DNA from: Metabacillus bambusae
Lineage (GTDB): Bacteria; Bacillota; Bacilli; Bacillales; Bacillaceae
Direction of reading: 5' to 3'
Length of the DNA stretch: 64,000 bases
Assembly (NCBI RefSeq): GCF_017497975.1
Contig: NZ_JAGDEL010000011.1
Coordinates: 108,380-172,379, forward strand
The position numbers were made by a program, and so were the translations under genes. Shown piece by piece: positions 1-9,359 of the stretch. The first letter of the stretch is position 1. Each line of letters begins with the position of its first letter. Below the pieces are notes generated by a model. The model had not been told where the DNA came from. It did not search any database and saw nothing but the letters and a program-made list of their open reading frames with translations.

Positions 1-120
1 TCCAAATCTTTCTTATCCCCCTTGTTCCTATATTTTACACAAAGTCCTATGCAATTATTTTGTATTCATCATAAAATAATAATAGCATGTAGAGATTTAA
101 GATTAGGGGGAAAAACTAAA

Positions 121-474
121 ATGAAATATTTTAGTAGTTTCATTGCAGCAATTACGCTAACAAGTCTTTCTTATTTTCTAGGAGATCTATTCCTGACTAA
201 GGGCTTATTAATATGGCAAGCTCTAATAATTGGAGCTAGTGTGGTTATTTTAGGTGCCACTGCAGAAAAATTACGTGCACCGATGTGGCTGATTATTCTT
301 ACACCTTTTCCCGTTGGAATGCTTCTGCTGTTTTTCTTTTTAAATGAAAGCTGGACTATGTGGCTTTCCACTTATTCATTTACACTACTAATCTACGTCA
401 TCATTCATGTGATAATCAGCTCTCTCTTTCGTTTCCATTCCCTTATTCCGGCTTGGAAGCTTTCAAAGGGTTAA
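121..474 (+). CDS. Small hydrophobic membrane protein, unknown function
   Basis: A 117-residue protein with about four hydrophobic segments (roughly residues 5-20, 27-45, 52-72 and 78-100) and a short basic tail, so an integral membrane protein. I do not recognise the family. The reading frame is open further upstream, but the ATG at 121 follows a GGGGG stretch at a proper distance and starts directly with a membrane segment, so it is the likely start. The gene stands alone at the window edge. Its stop is followed 26 nt later by a structured repeat. Function cannot be inferred from the sequence. Confidence 0.6.
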   Translation: MKYFSSFIAAITLTSLSYFLGDLFLTKGLLIWQALIIGASVVILGATAEKLRAPMWLIILTPFPVGMLLLFFFLNESWTMWLSTYSFTLLIYVIIHVIISSLFRFHSLIPAWKLSKG

Positions 475-498
475 TGAACCAAAGCACAAGTGTCAAGA

Positions 499-690
499 AC
501 AAAAGCGCAAGCGCCCGTTTAGCGACGTATGGACTGGACTGAGCCGTAGGAGATAAAGGAAACACGAAGAGCGTTAGAGATTCGATGTTTGAATTATCGT
601 ACAGAGGTGAAGGAAGTCCACTAGTCGCTGGGAGCTGGAGCTGGATATCGTGCGCTTATCCACAGTTCAATAATTTTATAGTATACTCTT
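499..690 (+). repeat. Structured interspersed repeat, copy 1 (long subtype)
   Basis: The element opens with AAAAGCGCAAGCGCC and closes with GGAGCTGGAGCTGGAT followed by a GCGCTTATCCACAG tail. The ends can pair (GCGCC with GGCGC in related copies). The inner part, with the phrase GAGATAAAGGAAACACG, is shared with the copy at 22,776 but not with those at 20,411, 28,390 and 36,623. It lies 26 nt after the stop of the upstream gene in the same orientation and fills the spacer to the convergent symporter gene. Confidence 0.8.
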
Positions 691-712
691 CTACATTGAA
701 CTCGAACCCTTT

Positions 713-2059
713 TTATATCACACCTAGTGTATGAAGGTAGACAATGATAATTGTAAGAGGGACAATCCATTTCATTAAAAATCTCCATGATGCGAACAAT
801 AATGGTGAGTATGAATTTTCCAATTTAAATTCTTGCTCAACGATTGTTTTGTTCATTTTAAATGAAATAAACAACGCAATTAGTAAGTTGCCAAGCGGCA
901 ACATAATATTACTAACAAGGTAATCAGTCGCATCAAAAATTGTTTTACCGAAAATGAGAAAATCACCTAAGACACCCATTGATAAAGCAGCTGGGATTCC
1001 AGCGATAAAAACAGCTAAACCAGCTACCCATGAAACATTCCTTCTTGAGCGTTTTCCACCTTCTGTAAAAGCTGATACGATAATTTCTAGTAAACTGAAT
1101 GAAGATGTTAAAGTTGCAAATAAGAAAAGTAGTAAAAACAAGCTTAAAAAGAACTCTCCAAATGGGATTTGAGAAAATACAGTTGGTAGAACGATAAATA
1201 ATAACCCAGGACCCTCTGTAGGCTCAAGTCCAAGTGCAAAGACAGCCGGAAATATTGCTAATCCTGCCAGTAATGACACAAAAATATTCATAAGGACGAC
1301 TGAGCCTGCAGCGGATGGAATACTTACTGTTTTATCTAAATAGGAACTATATGTAACCATACATGAGAACCCAACTGCTAATGCGAAAAATGATTGACCC
1401 AATGCATACAAAATACCCTCACCTGTTATGCTTGAGAAGTCAGGCTTTAAGAAGAATTGTACACCCTCCATAGCACCATCCAATGTTAAAGACCTAATGA
1501 CAAGGACGATAAAAAAGATAAATAATAACGGCATCATATACTTACTAGCTTTTTCAATTCCATTCTTTATCCCAAATGTAAGAACAACAATATTGATTAG
1601 TAAATATAGGGCTAAGCCAAGAAGAGTTAAACTTGGTGAGCTTGTAATCCTTCCAAAGAGCTCAGGATAATTTGCCCCGCCATGAATCACTTGACCAGTA
1701 ATGGAAAGAAAACTATAAATTAAAACCCACCCACCAACAACACAATAAAATGATAGCAATAAAAAACAGCCAATCACACCAAGCTTTCCAATTTTATCCC
1801 ACTGGCTTTTCGGTGCTAATATTTTATACGCTGAAATTGCCTCTTGCTTCGCTCCTCGTCCAATAATAAACTCTGAAATAAGCATCGGAAGCCCGATGAG
1901 GACTGTAAAAGCGAGAAAGACCAAGAAAAAAGCAGCCCCTCCATTCATCCCTGCAACATAAGGGAACTTCCATATTGCGCCAAGGCCAATTGCGGCTCCA
2001 GCAGAGGAAAGGATAAAGCCTATTTTGGATGACCATTGCTCACGTTGTTTGTTTTCCAT
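713..2059 (-). CDS. Neurotransmitter:sodium symporter (SNF/NSS) family transporter
   Basis: A 448-residue sodium-coupled transporter of the LeuT fold, probably importing an amino acid or related amine across the cytoplasmic membrane. The N-terminus carries the family signature GLGAIWKFPY (about residues 25-34), the unwound part of TM1 that forms the sodium and substrate site, and about eleven or twelve hydrophobic segments follow. Length fits bacterial members with 11-12 TMs. An upstream in-frame start exists at 2119, but the ATG at 2059 has a strong AAAGGAGGAAATC ribosome binding site. The gene is monocistronic. Substrate cannot be read from the sequence; bacterial relatives move tyrosine, tryptophan, leucine or similar. 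Confidence 0.85.
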   Translation of the reverse strand: MENKQREQWSSKIGFILSSAGAAIGLGAIWKFPYVAGMNGGAAFFLVFLAFTVLIGLPMLISEFIIGRGAKQEAISAYKILAPKSQWDKIGKLGVIGCFLLLSFYCVVGGWVLIYSFLSITGQVIHGGANYPELFGRITSSPSLTLLGLALYLLINIVVLTFGIKNGIEKASKYMMPLLFIFFIVLVIRSLTLDGAMEGVQFFLKPDFSSITGEGILYALGQSFFALAVGFSCMVTYSSYLDKTVSIPSAAGSVVLMNIFVSLLAGLAIFPAVFALGLEPTEGPGLLFIVLPTVFSQIPFGEFFLSLFLLLFLFATLTSSFSLLEIIVSAFTEGGKRSRRNVSWVAGLAVFIAGIPAALSMGVLGDFLIFGKTIFDATDYLVSNIMLPLGNLLIALFISFKMNKTIVEQEFKLENSYSPLLFASWRFLMKWIVPLTIIIVYLHTLGVI

Positions 2060-2146
2060 GATTTCCTCCTTTTGTTGGGTGCCTGTCACCCCCCGGTATT
2101 TGTAGATTTTTGTCGACATTCATACGAAGTGAATCAAATTATACAC

Positions 2147-2755
2147 TTACCGGACCAATCGATAAATTAAAAATCTCTCATTAGGATTATGTTCATATAT
2201 TCCTGGCAGATTGACTTCCTTTTTTAATTCAAAAGAGCTGTGGTTTTCTAAAAAATAGATATATTCTTTTGACACATAATATAAAATAAGCTCTATTTCT
2301 CGATTCGATTTTTCCACTGAAATCAATATATTCTTAATGACTTTCATAAAAATTTGAATCGAAAAGGGATTAAAAAAGTAAAATCGATTGTCTAATGGAT
2401 CAATCTGATACTCTTCTGCTAAACAACAATGAAAATGAACTTTATCGGCACTTTTTTTCGTTTTCTTTATATAACGAGTAAGATTTTCAATTGCTTCCAT
2501 ATAAAAGTCCTCATTCATTTCTATACCTACAACTGTTGTATTTATTAAATAATTGATAAAGAAGTTTAGCCTTCCTTTTCCACACCCAAAGTCAACAATC
2601 CGATCACTGCTTTTTAATTCATAATGATTAAGCAAATGTTGCAGGGCACTATATGGTGTTGGCTCATATCGATGATAATGGAAAGACTTATTGAACCCCT
2701 TTTGTTCTCCACCTGTCTTTATGTTTAGCAGTTTATCATAAAATATTTCTTTCAT
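2147..2755 (-). CDS. Class I SAM-dependent methyltransferase
   Basis: A 202-residue protein with the nucleotide-binding motif I of Rossmann-fold methyltransferases, VDFGCGKGRLN (about residues 54-64), the acidic end of strand 2 (GIEMNEDF, about 77-84), and an NPF motif near residue 129 at the place of motif IV (NPPY-like). The last feature recalls N- or protein-methyltransferases, but the acceptor is unknown. ATG at 2755 is preceded by AGGAG at six nt. It lies directly downstream of the YpiB-divergent promoter region and just upstream of the symporter gene on the same strand, with an 87-nt gap to the preferred symporter start. No closer assignment is supported. Confidence 0.75.
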   Translation of the reverse strand: MKEIFYDKLLNIKTGGEQKGFNKSFHYHRYEPTPYSALQHLLNHYELKSSDRIVDFGCGKGRLNFFINYLINTTVVGIEMNEDFYMEAIENLTRYIKKTKKSADKVHFHCCLAEEYQIDPLDNRFYFFNPFSIQIFMKVIKNILISVEKSNREIELILYYVSKEYIYFLENHSSFELKKEVNLPGIYEHNPNERFLIYRLVR

Positions 2756-2914
2756 TTTGCACTCCTAAATGTATTTACCTATTTTCTATAAACTATATTA
2801 TAAACGTAAAGTTATTTTAATCATAAAGAAACTTATCAAAACTCAATATGTTAAATCCTGAGCAAAATGTTATCATAGAAAGAAATATTACTAGAAAGTA
2901 AAAGGTGGGATTTA

Positions 2915-3436
2915 ATGAACTGGGTATCAACCACTAAAAAAGGCGATTTTCTCAAATGGTTTTTAAATCATCATCAACTAAAGAATAAAGAAGCTCGAAG
3001 GCTCATTGAATATATTCAAAATAATCACCATATCCTCAAGAATCTTTCCTTCATAGAGACGGTTCATCCAAATGAACGGACCATTGTCATCTCAAGTGTA
3101 AGCTCAGATGAAGCAGGCTTTCTCTTTTATGCTAATAACTTGAAAACGGAAGATGTCTCGAGGGCATTTGGATCCTTAATTAATAACCCTACAGACAAAG
3201 TCAATCTCATCCTCCACTTCTTTGGAAAACAAGCTAATTATCGCTTTAAAGAGTTAGTTGAAACACGCAGACTACAGTCTATTAAACAATATGAGCAATC
3301 CGAAAAAGATGCAAAAGCAACCGATATTGTTGTTGAAATTGCGTTACTTAAAAGTCAGATTAATAAAGCATTGGATGATCGAGATGAAGAGCTTTTTAAA
3401 GCTTTAGTGGGGAAGTTGAAGGAAATTACTAATTAA
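2915..3436 (+). CDS. YpiB family protein (UPF0302) with C-terminal IDEAL domain
   Basis: A 173-residue cytosolic protein. The opening MNWVSTTKKGDFLKWFL matches the YpiB/UPF0302 family of Bacillaceae, and the C-terminus (about residues 140-172: LKSQINKALDDRDEELF...L...LKEI) is the short helical IDEAL domain found in this family and in ComK-related proteins. The family role is not established; the IDEAL part is thought to mediate protein interaction. The ATG follows AAAGGTGGG. In B. subtilis ypiB sits near menaquinone and qcr genes, so its place here, next to a methyltransferase, is a different context. Confidence 0.85.
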   Translation: MNWVSTTKKGDFLKWFLNHHQLKNKEARRLIEYIQNNHHILKNLSFIETVHPNERTIVISSVSSDEAGFLFYANNLKTEDVSRAFGSLINNPTDKVNLILHFFGKQANYRFKELVETRRLQSIKQYEQSEKDAKATDIVVEIALLKSQINKALDDRDEELFKALVGKLKEITN

Positions 3437-3455
3437 ACCTTGTTGAATGAATAGT

Positions 3456-3490
3456 AAAGGGTGCACTTAAGACCTCTAAGTTCACCCTTA
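3456..3490 (+). terminator. Hairpin after ypiB, possible terminator
   Basis: AAGGGTGCACTTA pairs with TAAGTTCACCCTT across a 7-nt loop with one mismatch. There is no immediate T-run (TTTTT only at about 3501), so it may be a weak terminator or a stability hairpin. Confidence 0.4.
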
Positions 3491-3551
3491 GCTGCTACCA
3501 GTTTTTCAAATAAAAGCTGTCAAGCCTTAGTATTGTAGAAATAATCAATCT

Positions 3552-4052
3552 CTAATTATTATACTTTTTCCAGTAATCATATATAGCTTCTTTGAAAATT
3601 TCAGTTAAATCCTCGTTTTTTTGCATTTTTAGCCATTCAACTTGAACAATTGGTAGCTTCATTTTTAAGGTTACTTTTTCATCAGGCATTTCATATTTTC
3701 TTATCTCCTCTAGTGTGATGCCCTCTTCTATGTTTGGAAACATTAAATGATTTTCGTTGACCATTAGGAAATCCTGATATTCTTCAATTTCATTCAGTTC
3801 ACAATATAAATTAAGCCGAGGTAACCCTCCAGACAAGTCTTGTAAATGCATAATTGTATTTATCACTCTACCATCTAGTAATTCTATCTCTAAAATTAAA
3901 TTTTCTTCATGTTTATATTTATTTACAACAATCTCACTCACGATTATACCCAATTCCAACGTATATCCCGTACTAGTCTCAAAGATATATATCGCACTAT
4001 TAAATACATGGATACTCTCTCCATCTATTTTTACTGATTTAACTTCAACCAT
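3552..4052 (-). CDS. Hypothetical cytosolic protein
   Basis: A 166-residue protein with no signal peptide and no membrane segment. It is rich in charged residues and alternates beta-like stretches in the first 130 residues with a helical, lysine-rich tail (EIFKEAIYDYWKKYNN). I do not recognise the family. An in-frame ATG lies six codons upstream (4070), but the ATG at 4052 is served by AGGGAG at eight nt and starts a better-formed protein. It stands alone between ypiB (convergent) and bioB. Confidence 0.6.
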   Translation of the reverse strand: MVEVKSVKIDGESIHVFNSAIYIFETSTGYTLELGIIVSEIVVNKYKHEENLILEIELLDGRVINTIMHLQDLSGGLPRLNLYCELNEIEEYQDFLMVNENHLMFPNIEEGITLEEIRKYEMPDEKVTLKMKLPIVQVEWLKMQKNEDLTEIFKEAIYDYWKKYNN

Positions 4053-4235
4053 AAAATACTCTCCCTTCACGAATTATTTCGACAAAAAAGAGCATTTACC
4101 CTGCCAACTATTTAGACAGATATGTATTAATAAATGTAAGATACACTTGTGACATAAACTTTTGTATAAATTTCATAAAAAATATAAGGGATTATTTATG
4201 AAGAAAAATACAATGATCACTGTCATAAGGAATAG

Positions 4236-4300
4236 ACACGAAAAAGACCCGGAAATCGGAAAGGTATTTTTCACGAAAAACGAGTCAGAATCGGAAATGT
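4236..4300 (-). repeat. Decayed copy of a GACCCC/GGGGTC hairpin element
   Basis: The plus strand reads AAAAAGACCCGGAAATCGGA, then AAGGTATTTTTCACGAAAA. It lines up with the intact terminator hairpin at 18,869 (AAAAAGACCCCAAATTCGCA...ACGAAATTGGGGTC). On the minus strand it lies just after bioB and still has GGGTC followed by TTTTT, so it may serve as a weak terminator of the bio operon, although only five base pairs of the outer stem remain. Confidence 0.45.
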
Positions 4301-4334
4301 TTATTTTATGTGAGAAAGATGGAATGTTTAAATG

Positions 4335-5339
4335 TTAGTTACATTGGGAAAATACCCCTTCCTGCTTTTCTACCAATTCAATCTCAAACCCTAAATCGCT
4401 CAACATCTTGTGATCCTGATTAGACTCCTGCCCTTGAGTAGTTAGATAGTTTCCTAAGAAAACACTGTTAGCGGCATACAAACCTAAAGGCTGTAAGCTT
4501 CCTAAGTTAACCTCACGTCCCCCAGAGATACGGATTTCCTTAGTTGGATTGATATAACGAAATAATGCTAGCACCTTTAAACAATATCTAGGATTTAATT
4601 CATGTACACCCTCTAGTTTTGTTCCATCGATCGCGTGTAAGAAGTTTACCGGTATCGAATCGGCATCTAGTTGGCGAAGGGCACGGGCAATATCTATTAC
4701 ATCTTCCTTCGTTTCCTTCATTCCAATAATGGCTCCTGAACACGGTGAAATACCATGTTTCTTTGCAATTTCAACTGTATTTACCCTGTCCTCATACGTG
4801 TGTGAAGTTGTAATATAGGAATGATGGCGTTCAGAAGTGTTTAAGTTATGATTGTAACGATCTACTCCTGCTTGTTTTAATTGAGCTGCTTGTTCTTCCT
4901 TTAGGATCCCTAAGCATGCACACACTTTCAGTCCATATTTATCCTTTATTTCTTCTACTGCTTCACTTACCACATTCACGTCTTTTCTAGTAGGCCCTCT
5001 ACCACTAGCAACGATACAATATGTACCTACTTTATTTTCAAACGCAATCTTTGCACCTTCTAATATTTCTTCTTTTGTAATAAATGGATATTTTTCAATT
5101 TCGGCTGTAGAGATTGAAGATTGTGAACAATATCCACAGTCTTCTGGGCAATAGCCACTCTTAGCATTGATGATCATATTTAATTTAACTTTCTTTCCAA
5201 AATAGTGCTTACGAATATGGAAAGCACCGTTTAACAAAAGTAGTAATTCATCGTCGTCACAATTCAATATGCTAATTGCTTCTTGATCACTAATCATTTT
5301 TCCCCCAACAACCTCTTGTGCTAACTGTAACCAATTCAC
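4335..5339 (-). CDS. bioB: Biotin synthase
   Basis: A 334-residue radical-SAM enzyme that inserts sulfur into dethiobiotin, the last step of biotin synthesis. The CxxxCxxC motif CPEDCGYC (Cys64, Cys68, Cys71) binds the [4Fe-4S] cluster with SAM, and SGGREVNLG near residue 275 contains the conserved Arg of the second cluster. Length is normal for the family. The start is GTG at 5339, overlapping the TGA of bioY as GTGA, with AAAGGAGAGGG upstream, so translation is coupled. It is the last gene of the bioD-bioA-bioY-bioB operon. Confidence 0.97.
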   Translation of the reverse strand: MNWLQLAQEVVGGKMISDQEAISILNCDDDELLLLLNGAFHIRKHYFGKKVKLNMIINAKSGYCPEDCGYCSQSSISTAEIEKYPFITKEEILEGAKIAFENKVGTYCIVASGRGPTRKDVNVVSEAVEEIKDKYGLKVCACLGILKEEQAAQLKQAGVDRYNHNLNTSERHHSYITTSHTYEDRVNTVEIAKKHGISPCSGAIIGMKETKEDVIDIARALRQLDADSIPVNFLHAIDGTKLEGVHELNPRYCLKVLALFRYINPTKEIRISGGREVNLGSLQPLGLYAANSVFLGNYLTTQGQESNQDHKMLSDLGFEIELVEKQEGVFSQCN

Positions 5340-5926
5340 AATACCCTCTCCTTTTGTATATTTGTTTTATTACTGGTGCGAACGGTAGAAAATGTTTTAT
5401 ATAATCTCACCGTAAGTAATCCGGTAATGATTGAAATGAAAATATCACCGGCTATACTATATAGAAAACCAACCATGATTACATGTGACCAGCTGCTCTT
5501 AACATCCATCCATGTATTAAGCGCCATGTATAGGTAGGCTACACCAAATAAGTAAACGACTATGAGTCCAGCAAGGTTGGCCAAAACAAATTGATACGTT
5601 TTCGGATTAGATATACGTTCTGTAATCCAACCCACTACAAACGCTCCGGCAATAAAGCCAATTAAATACCCAAATGTAGGCTGCAGAACGTAGCCAATCC
5701 CACCTCCTTGTGTAAAGACAGGGGCTCCTGCTAGACCAATCGCGACATAAACAAGTTGACTTTGCATACCTCTTTTACTTCCTAATAAAGCCCCTGCTAA
5801 AAAGACAAATAGAACTTGTAGAGTAAAGGGAACATAAGGTAATGGAATTTTAATAAATGCTCCAATTGCTGTTAAAGATGCGAACAAAGATGTGACCGCT
5901 AATGAAATTGTTGAGTTTTTATTCAT
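5336..5926 (-). CDS. bioY: Biotin transporter BioY (S component)
   Basis: A 196-residue membrane protein of the BioY family with about six hydrophobic segments. It is the substrate-binding part of an energy-coupling-factor biotin importer; no EcfA or EcfT genes are nearby, so it would share a general ECF module or work alone. The frame is open to 5983, but that part overlaps bioA; the pair ATG AAT ATG at 5932/5926 follows AGAAGG, and 5926 gives the best spacing (nine nt). It overlaps the end of bioA by a few nt and the start of bioB by four. An importer inside a synthesis operon under BirA-type control fits a role in biotin homeostasis. Confidence 0.9.
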   Translation of the reverse strand: MNKNSTISLAVTSLFASLTAIGAFIKIPLPYVPFTLQVLFVFLAGALLGSKRGMQSQLVYVAIGLAGAPVFTQGGGIGYVLQPTFGYLIGFIAGAFVVGWITERISNPKTYQFVLANLAGLIVVYLFGVAYLYMALNTWMDVKSSWSHVIMVGFLYSIAGDIFISIITGLLTVRLYKTFSTVRTSNKTNIQKERVL

Positions 5927-7310
5927 ATTCATGTACCTTCTTGCATACGTGATTATGTTCAAAATATTCCTGTATTGCTTCATTTGTTGTATTAATCACC
6001 ATTTTGATCTCCTCTTTCGTAATCACATATGGAGGCATAAAATAAAGGATGTTTCCTAATGGCCGCAAGAGTAATCCTTTTTCTAACGCGATTTGGTAAA
6101 TTTTATAGCCAATTCGTTCTCCACTAGGGAAGGGTTCTTTTGTTTCTTTGTTTTTTACTAATTCAATTGCACCTACCATACCCGTTTGTCTGTATTCGCC
6201 AACATATGGATGGTGATCAAATCTTTTAGAAGCTAACTCTTTCATGTATGTACTTTTTACATGAATCTCATCTATGTAATGTTCCTCTTCAAAAATATGT
6301 AACACCTCTAGTGCTACTCGGCAGGCTAAAGGGTTGCCTGTGTAACTATGTGAGTGTAAGAATGCTTTCATCGTTTCATAATCATCATAAAATGCATCGT
6401 AAACATCGTCTGTCGTTAAGACAACGGATAATGGTAAATAACCACCTGTTAACCCTTTTGATAAACACATAAAATCGGGTGTAATACCAGCTTGATCGCA
6501 AGCAAACATCGTTCCTGTTCGACCAAATCCTACTGCCACTTCATCTGCGATAAGGTGAACATCATATTGCAAGCAGAGCTCCTTTAACTTCTTTAAATAA
6601 GTAGGAGGATACATTTTCATACCTGCCGCCGCTTGTATTAATGGCTCAATAATAATTGCGGTTAACTCTTTATGATGCGCCTTTAATTTATCTTCGACAT
6701 AGGAAATACACTGAGTGCTACAGCTATCTGGCCTTTCGTTAAATGGACATCTAAAGCAATCTGGCCCTTGTGCTTTAACAGTATCTAGCAGTAGTGGCTG
6801 AAAGACTTCGTTATATAAACCTACTCCTCCGACAGATAGTGCCCCAAGGGTTTCACCATGATAAGCATCTGTTAAAGCTATGAAACGCCTTTTTTGTGGT
6901 TTATTTTTTTGCATATGGTATTGAAAGCTCATTTTTAAAGCAACTTCTATCGCAGATGATCCATTATCCGCAAAGAATACTTTTGTCAGACCCTCCGGAG
7001 TTACTTCTACCAATTTTTCCGCTAAAAAAATACCTGGCTCATGAGTAAAGTTTGCAAATATCACATGCTCTAACTGAAAAGCTTGATTGGCTAAGGCGTT
7101 ACTAATTCGTTCATTCGCATGCCCGAATAAATTCACCCACCAAGAAGAAACTGCGTCTATGTATTGCTTTCCATTTTCATCATACAAATAAATACCTTTC
7201 CCGCTTTTTATCACGATAGGAGGAAATTCTTCATAATCCTTCATCTGAGAACAGGGATGCCAAACATGGTTTAAATCTCTTCTTTGTAAACTTGAAATGG
7301 TTGGAATCAT
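5919..7310 (-). CDS. bioA: Adenosylmethionine-8-amino-7-oxononanoate aminotransferase
   Basis: A 463-residue class III PLP aminotransferase that turns 8-amino-7-oxononanoate (KAPA) into diaminopelargonate. Visible are [11 protein letters not shown] near residues 116-126, the DE pair in [14 protein letters not shown] (about 254-266) that binds PLP, and the Schiff-base lysine in CLSKGLTGG (Lys285). A cysteine group CFRC...CSTQC lies at about residues 185-201, outside the catalytic motifs; its role is unclear. In B. subtilis the orthologue uses lysine rather than SAM as amino donor, so the donor here is not certain. ATG overlaps the bioD stop by four nt. Confidence 0.95.
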   Translation of the reverse strand: MIPTISSLQRRDLNHVWHPCSQMKDYEEFPPIVIKSGKGIYLYDENGKQYIDAVSSWWVNLFGHANERISNALANQAFQLEHVIFANFTHEPGIFLAEKLVEVTPEGLTKVFFADNGSSAIEVALKMSFQYHMQKNKPQKRRFIALTDAYHGETLGALSVGGVGLYNEVFQPLLLDTVKAQGPDCFRCPFNERPDSCSTQCISYVEDKLKAHHKELTAIIIEPLIQAAAGMKMYPPTYLKKLKELCLQYDVHLIADEVAVGFGRTGTMFACDQAGITPDFMCLSKGLTGGYLPLSVVLTTDDVYDAFYDDYETMKAFLHSHSYTGNPLACRVALEVLHIFEEEHYIDEIHVKSTYMKELASKRFDHHPYVGEYRQTGMVGAIELVKNKETKEPFPSGERIGYKIYQIALEKGLLLRPLGNILYFMPPYVITKEEIKMVINTTNEAIQEYFEHNHVCKKVHEYE

Positions 7311-7996
7311 ATACTTAACAACCTTTCGAAAAACTTCGTGTTTTCTATCTGGAGATCTTTTAAGTCTGATAGATTTTCTAATCTTGGCATGACAAGCGAA
7401 GGTAAACGTGTGAATTGATGAATGGCTTTCATATTATCAACCTCAAGCTTCGCACCTCCATAACCATTAAATACAATACCTGCAATTGGAATGGCTCTAT
7501 TATTAAGCGCTTCAATTGATAGTAATGTATGATTGATGGTACCTAATTCAGTACGAGTGACAAGTACTACTGGTAGTTGTGATTCTTTAATCAACTGAAG
7601 TAAATGATAGTTCCTTTGTTCATCTAATGGAACATATAATCCACCTGCCCCTTCACATATCACAAAGTCATATATAGACTTTAAATCCTCGATATGTTGA
7701 AGAATGACTTCCTCATCAATACTTGCTCCTTCTAACATCGCAGCATAATGAGGTGAGACAGGTTCTCTAAAGGAATAACTATTCAAATGCGCTTCTACTA
7801 ATTTATCTTCACTAAAAGCTTGATAGAATTGTGTATCACCATAATAAGACTTTAAATTGTCTTCAATAATTCCTGTTTGAACAGGCTTATACGGTGTGGT
7901 CTTTCCCTTCTTTTGAAAGTAAAGCAAAAAATATGTAGTGACCAATGTTTTTCCGACCCCTGTATCTGTTCCTACTATCCAAAAAGATTTTTTCAT
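7307..7996 (-). CDS. bioD: Dethiobiotin synthetase
   Basis: A 229-residue P-loop enzyme that closes the ureido ring of dethiobiotin with ATP and CO2. GTDTGVGKT (residues 9-17) is the P-loop, and [11 protein letters not shown] near residue 115 is the family's second conserved block. ATG at 7996 follows AAGGGGAGCTT. It is the first gene of the bio operon, directly behind the BirA-like operator. bioW, bioF and bioI, which make KAPA in Bacillus, are absent here. Confidence 0.95.
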   Translation of the reverse strand: MKKSFWIVGTDTGVGKTLVTTYFLLYFQKKGKTTPYKPVQTGIIEDNLKSYYGDTQFYQAFSEDKLVEAHLNSYSFREPVSPHYAAMLEGASIDEEVILQHIEDLKSIYDFVICEGAGGLYVPLDEQRNYHLLQLIKESQLPVVLVTRTELGTINHTLLSIEALNNRAIPIAGIVFNGYGGAKLEVDNMKAIHQFTRLPSLVMPRLENLSDLKDLQIENTKFFERLLSI

Positions 7997-8006
7997 AAGC
8001 TCCCCT

Positions 8007-8043
8007 TATATGTTAACCTGTATACATAATAAGTTAACATATA
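8007..8043 (-). promoter_or_regulatory. BirA-like operator before the bio operon
   Basis: A perfect 11-bp inverted repeat, TATATGTTAAC and GTTAACATATA, separated by 15 bp. The GTTAAC cores and the spacing fit the known BirA operator of Bacillus (TTGTTAAC-N14/15-GTTAACAA type). It ends 10 nt upstream of the bioD start and would cover the promoter and transcript start, so repression by holo-BirA is the natural reading. Confidence 0.85.
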
Positions 8044-8324
8044 AACAGTGATTTTGGGAAGATTTTGAATACAATAATTTTAATCAAGTCTGAAAAATGG
8101 CCTTAATGAACTAATTAAACCTTCCAAGCAAACAACTATATTTTTGAAATATGGTTTGAATATACCTATGCTACTCTTAATTTGTCTGGATATATCCAAG
8201 CTGATGTTAAAGTGGTTACATTTTATGTGTACTGTACGGTCTAATGCTAGGGGAATATCGGAGGTTCAATTGATCATTTAAGTATGCTATAAAAAACAAA
8301 GGCAAGACTTATTTTTTGAGTAGA
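8044..8324. other. Intergenic stretch upstream of bioD without a recognised gene
   Basis: Apart from the BirA-like site at its left edge and the terminator to its right I see no gene here. A 41-codon frame (about 8119-8244, plus strand) lacks a start codon and a ribosome binding site and is not called. The region is AT-rich and should hold the bio promoter. Confidence 0.5.
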
Positions 8325-8352
8325 AAAAAGGCCCCGTCAAGGACCTTTTGTT
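8325..8352 (-). terminator. Rho-independent terminator of the metallopeptidase gene
   Basis: On the minus strand AAAAGGTCC pairs with GGGCCTTTT around a TTGACG loop, and the second arm runs into TTTTTT. It lies about 100 nt after the metallopeptidase stop. Its loop region TCCTTGACGGGGC closely resembles that of the terminator at 10,193. Confidence 0.85.
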
Positions 8353-8455
8353 GTTCTTTTATAAGTTTAGGGGTAAATAGTTCCTTTTCAGCATGCAGAT
8401 AACACATTGCTGATTTAACAAAATGTCAGTTTTGGAGAAAAGAACCCTTCCACTG

Positions 8456-9163
8456 CTAAACAGTCATTTTCCAACTTGATAATGCTAACCAGTTTTCCTG
8501 TTCCTTATAATCGGGTATTATTTTTCCAACAAGGCGCCAAAAGGATCTATCGTGATTTAGATGGACCAGATGACACATTTCGTGAACGACTACGTAGTCG
8601 ATCACCTTTAGTGGTGCCATTGCCAACCTCCAATTAAAAGTTAACTGTAGCTTTGAATCACAGGTTCCCCAGGTCCGTTTATTATCTGTAATACGGATAG
8701 AACGTGGTTTTATTTTAAAGTTGCTCTGATAGGACTGAATACTCTTCTCTACTAACGATTTACACTGCTGATAATAAAATCGTTTCAAGGCTTGTTTTAT
8801 TTTTTCATCCTCTACTTGTTTCACATATATATGTAACTTATCCCCTTCAAACACTACATAGTCTTGCTTAATATTTATATCATGAGAGATCTGTATGGGA
8901 TATGTGTTTCCTAAATAAAGAAAGCTTTCACCCTGATCATAGACCTTCACATTTGGTCCAAGCGCTCTATCCTTCATTTCTTTAGACTTTTGCTGAATCC
9001 AATCCCATTTTTCTTCTAATAATTGAAGCACACTTTCAATGGGTGTTTCTTGAGGAGCCTGGACTTCAACATTCCCATAAAGATCTATATAAATGCCTAT
9101 GGATGTCCGTCTTTTGTATTTTATATCAAAACTAATTGCCTCACCTGAGTGTGTATGTATCAT
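8456..9163 (-). CDS. YgjP-like (DUF45) zincin metallopeptidase-type protein
   Basis: A 235-residue protein whose C-terminal part has HEMCHLVHLNHDRSFW (about residues 195-210), the zinc-binding HExxH-like motif (here HEMCH) plus a further His of the YgjP/DUF45 family, preceded by the family motif RTWGTCDSKLQLTFNWRL. The N-terminal half is a beta-rich part typical of this family. Relatives are described as metal-dependent hydrolases; the substrate is not known. The ATG at 9163 has AGGTG five nt before it; an ATG at 9184 is possible but has no binding site. It is monocistronic with its own terminator. Confidence 0.8.
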   Translation of the reverse strand: MIHTHSGEAISFDIKYKRRTSIGIYIDLYGNVEVQAPQETPIESVLQLLEEKWDWIQQKSKEMKDRALGPNVKVYDQGESFLYLGNTYPIQISHDINIKQDYVVFEGDKLHIYVKQVEDEKIKQALKRFYYQQCKSLVEKSIQSYQSNFKIKPRSIRITDNKRTWGTCDSKLQLTFNWRLAMAPLKVIDYVVVHEMCHLVHLNHDRSFWRLVGKIIPDYKEQENWLALSSWKMTV

Positions 9164-9227
9164 GTAATCACCTAATGTATCCATTAATGTTATTTTCTCA
9201 TTATAACTATGCGTGGTGTTTAGTTGT

Positions 9228-9262
9228 AAAAAAATTAGAGTAGGATATAAATTCCTACTCCA
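9228..9262 (-). terminator. Rho-independent terminator of the DUF1456 gene
   Basis: On the minus strand GGAGTAGGA pairs with TCCTACTCT around ATTTATA and is followed by a seven-T run a few nt later. Confidence 0.85.
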
Positions 9263-9359
9263 CCGATTGTATCAACTAGTTCCTAACGTAAGTATACATA
9301 CTCGTCACCTTACGCAGAAAAGAATATGTCTTAATAAAATTAATGAGTTAGCTGAGAAT

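Noticed and set aside
2070..2092. GGTGCCTGTCACC dyad before the SNF symporter gene as an operator
   Set aside because: Short dyads of this sequence are common in Bacillus spacers as far as I know, and nothing links it to a regulator.
4198..4338. 46-codon ORF on the plus strand before bioB's end
   Set aside because: No ribosome binding site, overlaps the bioB 3' end, and runs through the decayed hairpin element, which explains the sequence better.
8119..8244. 41-codon open frame upstream of bioD
   Set aside because: No start codon and no binding site; the protein-like look is weak and may be chance.
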